From Gossypium raimondii (Eukaryota > Streptophyta > Magnoliopsida > Malvales > Malvaceae), in the NCBI RefSeq assembly GCF_025698545.1, contig NC_068575.1, positions 57,855,980 through 57,919,979 on the forward strand: a stretch of 64,000 nt of DNA, read 5' to 3'. The notes under the pieces were generated by a model. That model was not told the origin of the DNA, did not search any database, and saw nothing but the letters and a program-made list of their open reading frames with translations. Position 1 is the stretch's first letter. Every line of letters starts with the position of its first letter. A program made the position numbers and the translations under genes. Positions 12,868 to 25,911 of the stretch are shown in pieces.

Positions 12868-15800
12868 ATGTCGGGATTAGAAGAGTTAAGGAAGAAGCTA
12901 GCGCCTCTGTTTGATGCCGAGAAGGGATTCTCGGCTGGATCAACACTTGATCCTTATGATTCTTACATGGTAAACTTCGCCATCGATGAGTTTTATGTGA
13001 TTATGAAGCTAGTTTTTATCCTTATGATGATTCTTACATAAAATGTTTCTGTTTTGGGATTTCTTTGAAGCTGTCGGATAGTGGAACTGTCAACTTGTTG
13101 AGTAGATCATATGGAGTGTATAACATTAATGAGCTTGGATTGCAAAAATGCACATCTTCACCTGTGGACGAAACGGATCAAGGTGAAAAGACGTATCGGT
13201 GTGCATCTCATGAGATGCGGATATTCGGGGCAATAGGTAGTGGTGCAAGCAGTGTTGTTCAAAGAGCTATGCATATTCCATCTCATAGAATTCTTGCATT
13301 GAAGAAAATTAATATATTTGAGAAGGTAATTTTGTTGCAAAGATATGCTTGTTTTTCGTTTAAAAATCGGCTAGATTTATTTCAATCATGAAGAGCACCA
13401 TGGGGTTTATAGATTTGGTTTATATCCGAGTTACATTTTTGCATATTAGGAGAAAAGACAACAACTTTTGACAGAAATACGGACACTTTGTGAAGCACCC
13501 TGTTCTGAGGGTCTGGTGGAATTCCATGGAGCTTTCTATTCCCCGGACTCGGGACAAATAAGCATAGCTTTAGAATACATGGATGGAGGGTCACTGGCAG
13601 ATATCTTAAGATTGAAGAAAAGTATACCAGAACCAGTCCTTTCATCTATGTTTCAGAAGCTCCTGCAGGTAATAACATCTCATCTTGTTCCGGGATCGGC
13701 CTATATATGCTACATATTTTTAAGTTGAAACCACATTTCCTATCATCTAGGGATTAAGCTACTTGCATGGAGTTAGGCATTTGGTTCACAGAGACATCAA
13801 GCCTGCAAATTTGCTAGTAAATCTTAAAGGGGAGCCCAAAATAACAGATTTTGGCATAAGTGCTGGCCTAGATAATTCAATGGCAATGGTTAGTGATTAG
13901 ATATTAATCAGTTCATGCTTGATTTTTTTCTTTGCTATCATTACGTTTGATTATTTTAGTTTATTAAAGAGATGTCTTTGCTGGAGTTGCTCTCAAAGAT
14001 GATAATCAGTTATTAAAATCTATGATAAATGTCTAACAACTGCTTCGGACTTGTTACCAGTGTGCTACCTTTGTCGGAACTGTTACATACATGTCACCCG
14101 AGCGAATTCGAAATGAGAGTTATTCTTATCCTGCTGATATATGGAGCCTTGGTCTTGCTCTCTTTGAGTGCGGAACTGGAGAATTTCCATATATGGCTAA
14201 TGAAGGACCTGTTAATCTCATGTTGCAGGTAATATACCAGTGCCTTTAATACAGAACTTGACATTGAATGTTGCTTGAAACTTATATTATTTTTTAGTTC
14301 ATTTAATCTGACATTATAATTTCTGAATTTCATGGAAGATCTTGGATGATCCTTCCCCATCACCGCCAAAACACAAATTTTCACCAGAGTTCTGTTCATT
14401 TATCGATGCTTGCCTGCAGAAGGATGCAGATGCCAGACCAACAGCTGAGCAGGTAACTTATACTCGATGAATATATGACCTATGTTACTCAGATTCGGTT
14501 GTAAGTACCAAACATGGTTATGTATCTGACATGGGTATGTTCAATTTTTCTAAGATTTCCATGTATTTTGAGAGTCCTTAGAGCCTGGCTGATCATATCC
14601 CTGTACCTATGTCCAGACGAATATGTGTTAGATACAATTGGCAGACGTAGGTACTTAAAAGAAAAACGAAAAGTTGGAACAACATAACATGTGGCAATTT
14701 GAGCTTAACAATATGCTGAATTGATATTATCTGATTGCAGCTTCTTTCCCACCCATTTATCAAAAAGCATGAGCATGATACAGTAGACCTAGCAGCATTT
14801 GTTCGAAGTGTTTTTGATCCAACTCAAAGACTGAAAGATTTGGCTGATGTGAGTATATGAACTCGTATTTTAGATTATATTCCAAAAGTTAAACACATGT
14901 TTGGTATTTTCATTGTGGCATAGGACGTAGGCACGAAGTTTGAGATATTTAAACTTGAAATATTGTCCATATTGTTACATAATAGTATAGCATTTCAAGG
15001 TTCTTACTTTAGGGGAATATAGGACCTCAAATGTTGCTGCTGATTAGATGGTCAAAGTTAGAATATCAATCATACATTATGGCGGTTGGCAGATCAATAT
15101 CTGTTAAAAGAATTCTCTGTTAGTTTGCATCCATTTACTTTCACTGTCTAATATCCGTATTGAGCATCTTTTTCAAAACTTTGGAGGTAAGATAATAGAA
15201 CAGGTGTCTGGTTATAATATGGTTAAGCATTCAAGGTAAAATATTTGATTTAACATTGAAAAGTTACTGGAACTTGGAATTTGTATCTTGTTTATCTTTT
15301 TTTTATTTTTTTAATGGATACTAATGTTTGCATGATCAGATGTTGACATTACACTATTACTTACTATTTGATGGACCGGACGAAAACTGGCAGCATGCAA
15401 GGACCCTATACAATGAAGATTCGACTTTTAGGTAATGAACTAGCAACTGATAGATTTCCTATCATTTTTTCATGGTAAATCAGTGGAATAATTCTCATGC
15501 TTACATATTTCATGCTTTTTAGTTCTCTTCAGGTTTCAATAACATTATGGTTCTTAATTAATTTACTTTTATTCTTCCAATAAATGTATCACTATGGTTA
15601 TAAATACCCCATTAGAGTAATCTCGATCAAAAACATTTCTGCAGAAGAAGATACCATTTAAAAGCTTTACAGTTGAATGTTCATATGGCAAAAGTATTTT
15701 AGTTATGGAACATGTTTGAATACGGTTAAATTTTTTTGGGCTGCCTGCTGTGGCTTTATGGTTTGCATTACTAAGAGGAATTTCTTTTTATATATTCAGT

Positions 15801-16160
15801 TTCTCAGGGAAGCAGTTTGTTGGTCCAAATGATATCCATGCAAAGTTGTCCAGTATCCGGGGCACATTAGCAGGTGACTGGCCCCCTGAAAAGCTTGTAC
15901 ATGTTGTAGAAAAACTCCAATGTCGTGCTCATGGTCAAGATGGAGTAGCAATCCGTGTCTCAGGATCCTTCATTATTGGAAATCAGTTTCTAATTTGTGG
16001 GGATGGTTTACAAGTAGAGGGCATGCCTAACTTTAAAGATCTTTCTATCGATATCCCTAGTAAGCGAATGGGTACATTTCAGGAACAATTTATAATGGAA
16101 CCAGGAAATGTCATCGGTCGCTACTTTATAGCTAAACAAGAGCTTTACATTATTCAATAG
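12868..16160 (+). CDS. MKK3: Mitogen-activated protein kinase kinase 3 (MKK3), kinase plus NTF2-like domain
   Basis: Nine exons: 12868-12969, 13071-13325, 13450-13668, 13751-13888, 14061-14228, 14339-14452, 14741-14848, 15340-15431, 15800-16160; 518 aa, close to the roughly 520 aa known for Arabidopsis MKK3. Visible kinase motifs are GSGASSVV (Gly loop), ALKKI (ATP lysine), [17 protein letters not shown] and MSPERI. The activation segment SMAMCAT gives the plant MAPKK S/T-x5-S/T phosphorylation spacing. The last two exons encode an NTF2-like domain (about residues 370-518), the hallmark that separates MKK3 (group B) from all other plant MAPKKs. Family knowledge: dual-specificity kinase in jasmonate, ABA/dormancy and wound-related MAPK cascades, acting in cytosol and nucleus. 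The start ATG opens [14 protein letters not shown], the usual MKK3 N-terminus. All introns are GT-AG. The gene is convergent with CDT2, 619 bp apart. Confidence 0.95.
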
Positions 16161-16779
16161 ACGAACTACGAGCATGCTCTCCGCTTGAGGTTAGTAGTTC
16201 TTGACTTGTTCACAAAGTTTACATTAACATTCGGTTTCATCTTGCTACCGGATTGATTATTGCAGTCATGGAATGAGAAATTTCCTCATTTTTGAGCTAA
16301 ATTACTTTTTTCTTATTACAGTTTCTACAACTTTTTCAACTTCTTCCATTGACTGTTGATCTCATGTAGTGCATGTTGGTATCACGTATATTGGTGTAAA
16401 CCACATGTTCTGCTTTTGAAACATATAAGTATTGCCATTGTTATCGATGTTATTTGCTGGACTTATCATACAGACATGTGTAGACCGACTGATAATGACT
16501 TTTATTATCTGTATTCAATTTTATCCGTGATATATTTAAATAATCATATACATACCCTATATTGATACTTGAATGTGTCAAACACAAATAAACACCCATG
16601 TGTTTTTACAGTTGGCTGTTTAGTGATTAATTGACCTCTCAAGATTACATGTGTATATTATCATATACATAGAGTCCGAGCAACTATTAAACCTATGGAT
16701 TAGAATTTAGAAGGAACTTGAGTTGCCCATCTGAATTTCAAGTACTTTTATACAGTCTGGTTCAATGTGGCGACAAGTT
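16161..16779. other. Convergent intergenic region between MKK3 and CDT2
   Basis: This holds the 3' flanks of both genes. No open frame with coding character or structured RNA was recognised. Confidence 0.6.
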
Positions 16780-19700
16780 TCATTGAATGGCTAGAAAGTA
16801 ATCGCGGATGGTCTTCCGTTTCAACGAGGAAGGAGGATTCAGCACTGAAGTCGGACTCCTCATTGAGGCTTCAGGTGTTTTCTCAAAGGTTTCATTTGAG
16901 TCTGAACTTGATGGGAACTTTTTCTTCTGGGCTTCAGGAGTTCTAAGTAAAGATGCAGTGGCAGGACTTGATGAGTAAATTTGGAGTGCTTCATCTGAAG
17001 AATATGAACTACCAGTACCAGGTTGCTTTATTTGATCCATTGGTTCTACAGTCTCATTCACCAATAGCTTACTACTTTCTGCGCTTGGAACTGCCATTAC
17101 TCTTCTTCGGACAGAAGATGGCAATCTTGTGCTTGAGCAGTATCTGGGTTCAATGTTCCATAGTCGAACCTGAAAATTGTACGCAGTTCTGGTTAGAACT
17201 GAAGCATAAAAATTTCCAAATAATGTTCAATCTCAGCAATTGCCATTCAAATTCAAGTGTGAACATCGTATACAAACATGCTTAAAACATGCAAGTTTTT
17301 TTTCTTTTTGAAATTTTCACACAGATTTTAGACGCAAATATAACAAGCTCAACACTGACCGTGAAATCATCTGCACAGGCTTAAAACATGCAAGTTTTTT
17401 TTCTTTTTGAAATTTCACACAGATTTTAGACGCAAATATAACAAGCTCAACACTGACCGTGAAATCATCTGCACAGGTTGCTATCTTCCCAATTTCAGAT
17501 GGGCACCTGCAGAATATGAAGAAAAGAAAGATATAACATTTAAAACTAACATTCTAGCAATATGGGGCTAAAACTTGAGTTTCATAAACCATGCAGCTTT
17601 AGGCAAAAATTTAATTTCATATCTGCCTAAATTAACTTAATTTTTAAAAGTTAAATTTCAGAAAAGAAATTCTCTAAACCATCAAAAGTAAAAGCAGACT
17701 CAAGTGAAAAAGCAACCAACAAATAACAAAATTACAAAAATACTAAACACAAGAAAAATCTTTGAACTATCACAAATTTAACGATACAATTTAAATGACA
17801 TCGATAGTCGAAATTAAAATCTATCTACAAAATGAGAGTCTAAAGAATTTAAACTCTATACAAATTTATGTTCTAAAATTATAAATATTAACCATAATAA
17901 TTCAAAATTTTACTAATGTATTCAAATAGATAGATTTCTATTTGCATTCATCATAAATTTCGATCTGTGACCAATAACATAATGACATAATAAAAACAAA
18001 ACAATAACAATGGTTGCAATGAAAGGAAATTACCAATCTACTGCCGTAACTTCTCCTTTATGACTTTTCAAGATGATAGGCTCCGCTAGAGGCTTGTTTA
18101 CCTGCTTTCCATTGTTAGCTATATTATGTTCTGAAATAAAAACAAGAAATATTTATTCCAAACATATATTTTCATTTTAAGAACCCAACCTTCCATATGT
18201 AAGCATCTCCATCACTTGAACCACTTAATACGTGATCCCCATCTGGACTGATTGCAGCCTGCAATTTCATATATATTCAAAGTATAGGAGAAATTAGCAA
18301 TCAAACAAAAGCAATCATCTGCAATTGCATGTTCAATTTTCTTTCCATTTATTTTGAGGATTTTGTTAAGATACCCGAATATGCGCTGGGACCAAACACG
18401 GATACTTCAAACATAGATGAATAGTACATAAAATTAAGTAGAACGTACGTTTACATAAAAAGATTCTATTTGGCATCCAGAGAAAGTGTGAATCGGGCCC
18501 TTATCAAGCTGAAGTACATTATACAAATATATCCTGGTAAAAAAGAAAGAAAATTGCAGCCGAATTAGACATAACAATTAATGTAATGATGTTTTTAGTT
18601 AGTGCAAAGCCAAATTAAACAAATTCTGGCTGTACGGTAAGTACAATCAGACTTAAAGAAACGGATGCTTGTCAGATTCATTACCTGTTATCCATGCAAG
18701 ATGCTGTGAGAAATACTCCTTTCAAATCCTGGGACAAGCTAGATATACCCTGAAATGGTAACATTAACATGTTCAATATGAATAACTCTAGTTAAAACTC
18801 TATCTATGAATCTATGTTGCTCGAATTTAAGTGTGAGTTGAATATAAAAATGCATCTGACACTACGTTCAATCTTCTTATTAGTTTTTTATGCATTTGAA
18901 GAACCGTATCCTTATACCCATATAACATTAGATATGAATGTTAAGCATGACTCAAAAATGAGAGTAGATGTAGAGCAGCTAATAAATCTCAATTTAAGGG
19001 TGAGCGTTTGATCGAATCGAGTTGAATGAGTGAAAATTTTTCAAATTAATCAAATTGACAAATACTATTTTATCATCCTAACTCGATTTGAAATTTTTTC
19101 GAATCAAATTGAGTAAAATGAAATTTGAGTCAAAGTAAATCGAATAAAATTGTTTGAGTTAAATTAAAAATTAAACATGTCAAATTAAAATCTTGTTATA
19201 ATATAACTAATTTCATGTTAGAGCACGTAAATTTAAAACAATATATAATTCAAAATTTTTCAAAGCAAAATAATAAAAAACAAGATATTTTAATATGATA
19301 AACTTAAATAATTAATTAACTTATTTAAATCTCAAAATTATTATTCTAGAATTTTTTAAATTTAACTTTTTATATATTTTTAGAATTTTTAAGATTTTTA
19401 TAATATTTTAAAATATATAAAATTTGGAATTTTATAAATATTTTAATTTTAATTATTTTAAAAAATTTAAAATTATTTTGAATTATTTTTGTTAAGATAG
19501 ACTCATTTGTTAATTTTCAAAATTAACAAGTAAAAAAATATTTATACCTATCAGTTGTGCAATCTTCAATGGACAATTAACAGTAGATTGCTGGGTTGGA
19601 CACCAATATTCCTTTCATGTATGGGAGTGAATTTTCTTATTTAGTAAAATACTGTTTTTGAAATATATTGCGGGATAGAAAATCCAACCTTTTGAGTTGA

Positions 19701-21941
19701 AGACTCTGGATGTGGACATGCCTGAGTAACATTAGATTTCAGATTTCTGGTATCCCAGAACTTCACAACACTGAAATAACCACCAGGATTAAGCGGGAGA
19801 GGATATTAAGTAAGCATGATATAGCATATGCACAAGAACTCAAAACTTGATCTTAGTAATGTCACTGAGCTTCTAACGTACCTGTCTGCTGCTCCAGAAG
19901 TGGCAATGGAAATCTCATCTTTGAGATAAATAACTGATGTAATGCTGGCAGCAGCAGCCTGAAAAGATATAAATAAAGCATTAAAATTTGCTTACAGTAT
20001 ATTGAATAAACCTCAGCAGTGAGCAAACCTTGCCACGCCTCCCCCGCCTTGCTTGAGATGAAAGATGAGCTCCTTTCACCATGGAAGTTGATCTGAATCA
20101 GGTGAAAATAACAACGAATGGAGGTATTATTTCCTAATATCACAAATATAAACTCCTAGGCTCAATTTCATTTTTAAAGTATCCATATCCGACAATCGTG
20201 TTTGATCCATATATACAAAGATATGATCTCCAAGAATCTTTTGCGTATATGAAAATACTTTTAAAAAATCATATAAATACTCTCACACAAAAAACATAGT
20301 CCTAGACCATGTATAAGAAAATAAGTTGCAACAACTTACGGATGGCATACTTCATCACATCTACTTTTCGAGTTACTCTTGCATCTTAGATCCCAAATGG
20401 CAAAGGACCCATCTCTCGACCCAGAGAGAACAAGATCTGTTGGACAATCAATGGTAAATGGCCAGCTCTTTCTGAACAAACAAGGAAAAGAAATATGTTC
20501 AAGAGAGCTACCAGAATTGGTTGGATGAGAACTCAAACATTTAACACTTCCCGTATGCCCCATCAAGACTCCAGCGCATTTCTTATCCTGAGCATCCCAT
20601 ACCTTTATCTGCACAATGTTCAAAAGGAAAATTAGTTCATTTGGTTTCTTTGTTTCTTTCTCGTTGAAGCAATAAAATAAACTGTTTTCTACACATGGCT
20701 ACTTACAGTTTGATCCCCTGAAGCTGTTAAAATGTGGGTATCTTCCTGCAAGAAATATCAGAATATTAGCATAAAAAAAGCATAAATGCATTGGCTAGAA
20801 GATTTTGTATGGTAATTATCTCTTCAGTTCAACCAAAAATAGGTTTAATAGATACGAACTGATGTTACTCGGATTTGGACGTAGTATCAAATATGAGTGA
20901 GTGTATCTTGAAAGGTTATATTAATTTTCGAAAATATACATTTGACATGAGTGTAATGAAAAGCAAGAGCAATATAGGCATATACAGCACTCCTCTATTC
21001 TTGATGATTATTTCAAAAGATTGGTATCAACCATCCCACGGATGTTTTACAACCAACAATTTTTAATGCAAGCACAAGAACTATCCTCAGGAGTCTAAAG
21101 CCTGACGATATATGATAGTTCTAAGATATATATTTATAGGACTGCCTATCTAACATGGATAATATCTTCATTTGAAGTTTCAAGCTGAAGCTACTAGCTT
21201 ATGTTCAATTCATAATTGCGTAGAAAGAATAAAAAGTGTGACCTACCTTGATCCAACATACATCAAATATGGCATTGTGATGTGCTAGCCAATCATCGAT
21301 TCTTGCTTTTTCTATACAAATTTTATTAGGTGAAAGAAAACACCATTATTAGAACTGAAAGTAAAAGTGGTATTTGAAGACAAAATAAATTGGATTTTAA
21401 TGAAAATCCTGACAATCTAACCTGCATTTTCATGATAAGATGCAGCAGAAGAAAGCTCCCGCCGAGAATCAAACAGGTTTACATATCCAGCCTCATCAGA
21501 TACAGCGAAAATATGGGAATTTTTACTTGCCTGAAATTAGGGATTTCATTCAAAATACAATAATTTTTATTAAAATCACTTACACTCTTTTTACATGGGG
21601 AAGAAAAATATACTCCATGAATTAAATATTATTTGTACAGTTTTAATAAACTAACAAAAAAATAAGAGTACCTTACAAAAGGAGACGGCCAAAGGAGGCG
21701 TTTCTAAAACATTGTTTTCAATCGCTCCGATTTCAGTAAAATCCGAAGCTAATTCGTCAATCCATGCTCGTTTTCTAACTGAATTTTTTCCATAAGATTG
21801 AAATAATCTTAGATAGATTTCTTTTAAAAGAAATTCTAGATATGAAAATAGAGAAAAATAAGCCTTACCTCGAAAGCTACTGAGTTCTCTGGATCTGATA
21901 CTGTGGAAAAAATATTGGAAAGTTGACGAATCGGTTCGCAT
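16780..21941 (-). CDS. CDT2: CDT2/DTL-type WD40 substrate receptor of CRL4 ubiquitin ligase
   Basis: Sixteen exons in transcript order: 21941-21869, 21778-21672, 21530-21422, 21311-21247, 20745-20707, 20608-20512, 20436-20340, 20092-20029, 19958-19882, 19770-19689, 18749-18685, 18533-18449, 18258-18190, 18101-18034, 17506-17458, 17169-16780; 511 aa. The protein has about seven WD40 blades, with motifs such as [34 protein letters not shown] and GDAYIWK. The WDLR and WDTR motifs are the WDXR type used to bind DDB1. A Ser/Pro-rich tail (from about residue 380) ends in [13 protein letters not shown], a degenerate PIP-box-like end. Family knowledge: CDT2 directs CUL4-DDB1 to PCNA-bound targets such as CDT1 during S phase and after DNA damage, in the nucleus. 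An E2F-type site lies about 150 bp upstream. One exon edge is tandemly duplicated in the intron (17281-17477). Exon borders are inferred by hand. Confidence 0.9.
17281..17477. repeat. Tandem duplication of 99/98 bp across a CDT2 exon-intron boundary
   Basis: 17281-17379 and 17380-17477 are near-identical, differing visibly by one T in a T run. Each copy contains the last 20 or so bases of the 49-nt exon 15, its GT donor and about 77 bp of intron. The copy nearer the exon supplies the working donor. The distal copy carries a second donor preceded by TGTGCAG. Confidence 0.9.
19000..19560. repeat. AT-rich repeat (GAGCGTTTGATCGAATCGAG family) inside a CDT2 intron
   Basis: The block starts GGGTGAGCGTTTGATCGAAT and contains repeated TCGAATCAAATTGAG-type words. 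A related copy is at 55090-55540 and a partial reverse copy at about 25660-25865. It lengthens the intron between exons 10 and 11 of CDT2. Its superfamily is unclear. Confidence 0.5.
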
Positions 21942-22091
21942 TTCTTCTTTTTTTCTGCAGAAATCACAAGCTCAAAGAGAGATATAAAGAAGACGATATT
22001 AGAAAGAAAAATGAAATTATTTGGAGATTGAAATGTTTTATATATTTCATTTGGATTACGCGCGAGGGAATGTTTTGCCGTGGTTTGTGCT

Positions 22092-22100
22092 GGCGGGAAA
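22092..22100 (-). promoter_or_regulatory. E2F-type site upstream of CDT2
   Basis: GGCGGGAAA on the + strand reads TTTCCCGCC in the gene's direction, matching the plant E2F consensus TTTSSCGS. It lies about 150 bp upstream of the CDT2 start codon. S-phase control by E2F is expected for CDT2 family genes; binding here is inferred. Confidence 0.6.
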
Positions 22101-22654
22101 TTTCAAATTTCTTTTTTCGCAGTTTACCGGCGGTTTCTCGCTGAAAAATAAAAAATAAAAATACTGGTAGAATTAATACTTAATTACCAAAAATAGTTTT
22201 CAAGTTAGATGGGTAACTTTTAAGGTTAAAATTTGTGAAATTTGATCCTTATAGGAGTTCAAAATTTAATCTTTTTACTTTTTCAATTTGAAAATCTTAA
22301 TTTAACTGTTGACATTAATGGTAGTTTCTATCAAATTTTATTAATTTAATATATTTATTTTATGTCAATCATATATCATATTATTGAGGATAACTTGATC
22401 AAAATTTTAAGTTGACAATTTAAAAAAATACTTACAATTTTAATGATCAAACTTAAATTTTAAAATAAAAATAAAAAAATTAATTTTTAAATATGTAATC
22501 GACCAACCTTTTCTTATCGTCATTTATCACCTCGTTGCCTCAATATATATAAGAAATAAAATCATTGATATTTACTTTATTGGTGATTCTTTTGAGTGTT
22601 GATTAATTAGTGAATGTTGAGAATAAAATCTTGTTCGATAAAATAAAAATAAAG
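22101..22654. other. Upstream flank of CDT2, AT-rich
   Basis: Apart from the E2F-type site just inside it I see no gene. A CAATATATATAAG stretch near 22539 is TATA-like but far from any gene start. Confidence 0.5.
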
Positions 22655-23990
22655 GTAAATTATATCGGATATCGCTCTAAAACTGTATTGCTTTTATTTT
22701 GGTCACTTTGATTAAGATGATTGTTCAATTAGTTATTACTTTTAAAATTTTCGATAATCCACTAATGGATTGTTGGTGTGGTCTTATTTTTTATTTTATT
22801 TTTTACTTTTAACTAAAGCTAAGTACCTCTTTATTATAATTAGTCCAAAACATCTTTTTAAGGTTTGTTTGGAACATGAATATTTCAATGATGACATCAT
22901 TATCATTTGAATGCTCTTTAAGAATGGAGACTCTAATGATGACAACAATTAACCATGACTATAACCCCCACCCTTTACGATGAGTTTGTCAGCAAACATA
23001 ATAGAACCAGCCACTTTTTCAATGTTGAAACCTCTGAAATTTATTTGTAATCTATTTTTAGTATTGAGATTTTTTTTCCTCTATTTGATTGTCGAAAAAT
23101 AAAGAGAAAAAAGAAACTCGAATCTTGAGTTTTAAAATCAAACAAGTGAATTAGCTAAAGCTAGACTTAGTCAAGGTTATTATTTTACCTTTTTTTATTT
23201 TTCATACCCTAATGAACAAATCGAATAATGAAAATCCTAATATCGAAATTCAATTAAAAAATGTCAAAGAAAAGAAGAAAAACCGCTTTACGCCTATACT
23301 TTAAGGAGCATATTTGAGTTTAGAAATTTTTTTTTTTAAGTGAAAGAGTAATATTTCCGGTAGCTTGTTTGGTCAATTTTGTACAATCCCTTAACAATTT
23401 TGATGGTCGGTGGTTGTTTTATTATTCATTCTACCATCTTTTTATCGAAGAGTTCTTTGATATAAGGTTATGATGGAAAATTTGTAGATCTAGTTAACAA
23501 TATATAAAAAGCAAATTTAATTGGTTATTTTACATGAATGATTTTCGTTTTTTTAAACAAATGATGCGTTAATAATTTCTGCTTCGTCAAAAACTTTAAC
23601 TTGGTAATGGTAATCGGTGGCAGTAAGGTGGTAGATGGTGTTATGCTAACAAGTAGGCTCGTCGGAAATGGTGTGAGTATGGTCATGGTCCGTCGTCGCC
23701 ATTATTGAATTCCCTATCCTTAAAGATGATTCAAATACTGATGATGCCACCATTGAAATATTCATATTGCAAATAAAAAAACAGTTTTGGACTAATTACA
23801 GATAGGTCTTTAGCTTTAGTAAAAAAAATACCACTTTAGCAATCCATTTGTGGATTAATAGATTTTTAACAACGGTGACAAATTTAAATAATTGTCTTAA
23901 TTAGAGTAACTAAATTGATAAAAAATTTAAAGTGACCAAAATAGGAACAACTCTATTCTAAAATAAACTACAATATAATATTCTACCCTG
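22655..23990. mobile_element. Non-autonomous DNA transposon with arms of about 330 bp
   Basis: The left arm (22655-22985) and right arm (23660-23990) are imperfect inverted repeats. Paired blocks include TATTTTGGTCACTTT near the ends, CCACTAATGGATTG versus CCACAAATGGATTG, AGTCCAAAAC, and ATGAATATTTCAATG followed by an ATGACATCATTATC-like block. The centre of about 670 bp is non-coding. Long arms with no coding capacity suggest a Mutator-like or fold-back family. I could not identify a 9-bp target duplication with certainty. Confidence 0.6.
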
Positions 23991-24506
23991 AAAATAAAAT
24001 CTTGTTAATGTAATTACAAGTGTCACTAATGTGTGATTTTTGTCAATAAATATTTTCAGAAAAACTTTAATGGAAAAAAATCATATTTACATTTAAATTT
24101 AAATGTCAATATATATATTTATAAAAAATTAAGCATTTATAAGTATATGCAAAAAAAATCATATTCACATTAAATTTGAAAAGGGCTATGATAATATTTT
24201 ATTAATTCAAAATCTTTATTAATTGCTTAAAAGAACACTTAAATTATAAAAGTTACTATCACATCACAAATTAAAAATATGAATCTTGCAATCCTCCATT
24301 TATAATTTAAACATCCCATGCCAAAGTTTCGTGGAATATCACGTTACCGAAGAAGATTGTGCCAATACAGTGGTTAAGCTTGTTCCAACATTATGATTAC
24401 AGCATTCCAGCACATCACTATTTTTTAGTTCGTAGATTTTGACTTCATATTTATGGTAATTGTTCAATTGTAATATGCAACAAAAATAGATAAATAGGTT
24501 ATTAGC
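23991..24506. other. AT-rich intergenic DNA
   Basis: No recognisable gene or bounded repeat. Confidence 0.5.
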
Positions 24507-24942
24507 TAGAGGTCATCATGGGTTGGGCTACCCGGCCCGGCCTGACGGTCCGCCCGAAAAATGAGAGGTTTTGAGTAAAAATATAGGCCCGAAATATGGG
24601 TTTGAAAAAAATATGAGGCACGTTTAGAAAACGGGCCGGGTTTCGGGTAAAACTTTTTTTGGCTTGGGCCCGGCTCGGCCCAAATTATATATTAAATATA
24701 TATTTTTTATTTTTAATCAAATATACTTTTTAACTTTTTAATCAAATATGTATATTTAGGTTTTTGATGCTATTTTGGTGTTGTAAAATATAATATGGGC
24801 CGAGCCGGATTCGGGCTTAGCAATTTTTTCGGGCCGGGCTTGGACAAAATTTTAGGCTTATATTTTGGGTCGAGCCAGACTGGAGCCTAAAAAACGGGCC
24901 TAAAATTTTGTCTAGACCCAACCCGGCCCATGATCACCTCTA
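24507..24942. mobile_element. hAT-type MITE
   Basis: The termini are TAGAGGTCATCATGGG and CCCATGATCACCTCTA, an inverted repeat that continues into GGGCC/CCCGG-rich arms. The flanks TTATTAGC and TTATTATC form an 8-bp target duplication with one mismatch, as expected for hAT elements. The length is 436 bp with no coding content. It is the same family as 60192-60572. Confidence 0.8.
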
Positions 24943-25230
24943 TTATTATCTATGGAAATTGTCTTTATGAGATAAGAAGCTATAATACGGAAATTGTAGT
25001 AATATTGAAGTTGAATTATGAAGTATTTATGATGGATTAATGTTACTAAAGAAGATGAAGGTGAGATGGGTGAGATGGCTCCAGCTTTGGATTTTATTTG
25101 TATGAAGGGTGCTACGAGCATAAAAAAATTAGTTGCTTGTGATTGGAAAATTGAGCTCAAACATATATTTCGTGAAGGGAATCAACTAGCATATTAATTG
25201 ACGATAATAGCTTTTAATTTGGAATCAAGT
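24943..25230 (+). pseudogene. RNase H-like (RVT_3) C-terminal fragment, LINE-derived
   Basis: The + strand translation around 25080-25200 contains LVACDWKIELKHIFREGNQLA, which matches the end of the plant RVT_3/RNase H-like domain (W..I.L.HI.REGN..AD). It is followed by a stop where the conserved ADxLA would continue. No upstream domain is joined to it in frame. It is read as a degraded LINE tail or a broken RNase H-like gene. Confidence 0.5.
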
Positions 25231-25911
25231 ATTTGTATTTTTTTGAAATCATCAAATGTAATTTTTCGAATTTTACATGAAGATTTAAATAATTTTATAA
25301 TACCTAAAATGATGACAGATTAATTCTTATTATTTTATCTATTTATTTAGACAATATATCTTAACAGTTACCAACTTAAACAGAGGTTTTGAGAGGATTA
25401 TTTGCTTGAATATCTGTTTATGTAAGGAACACTTTTATTTAAAGAATATTTTATCATTTAATGATTTGAAATAATCATAGTGGGTTGTGAAAATCAAAAT
25501 AAGGCCTAATTTGAAAGAGAAAGAGTTGAGTTTATTTATTTTTATTGTTTATTGTTTATTTAGTTGATCTAAGGTTTTTATATAAAGTTTTGTAGATGTA
25601 AATTAAATTCTTAGTTATTCTGTGTAAAATATATGTATTCTATTATGAAATTAATTATATTGTAATAAAATTTTAATTTAATATTTTTAATTTAACTCCA
25701 ATAATTTTATTCGATTCAATTTAACTTAAATTTTATTTTACTCGACTCAATTTGAAAAAAATTAAATTGAAATAAAATAATAAAATAAAACTCATCAATT
25801 CGATAAATTTAAAATATTTTCATTCGATTCGATTCGACTCGATTCAGTCAAACATTTACTTCAAAAAAACTCTAAGAACTTTAAAAGACTGAAGCCGCTT
25901 AGCTGCCGTAC
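25231..25911. other. AT-rich intergenic DNA with a partial copy of the GATCGAATCGAG repeat
   Basis: 25660-25865 contains ACTCGACTCAATTTG and ATTCGACTCGATTCAG, the reverse-oriented relative of the 19000-19560 repeat. Otherwise nothing is recognised. Confidence 0.45.
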
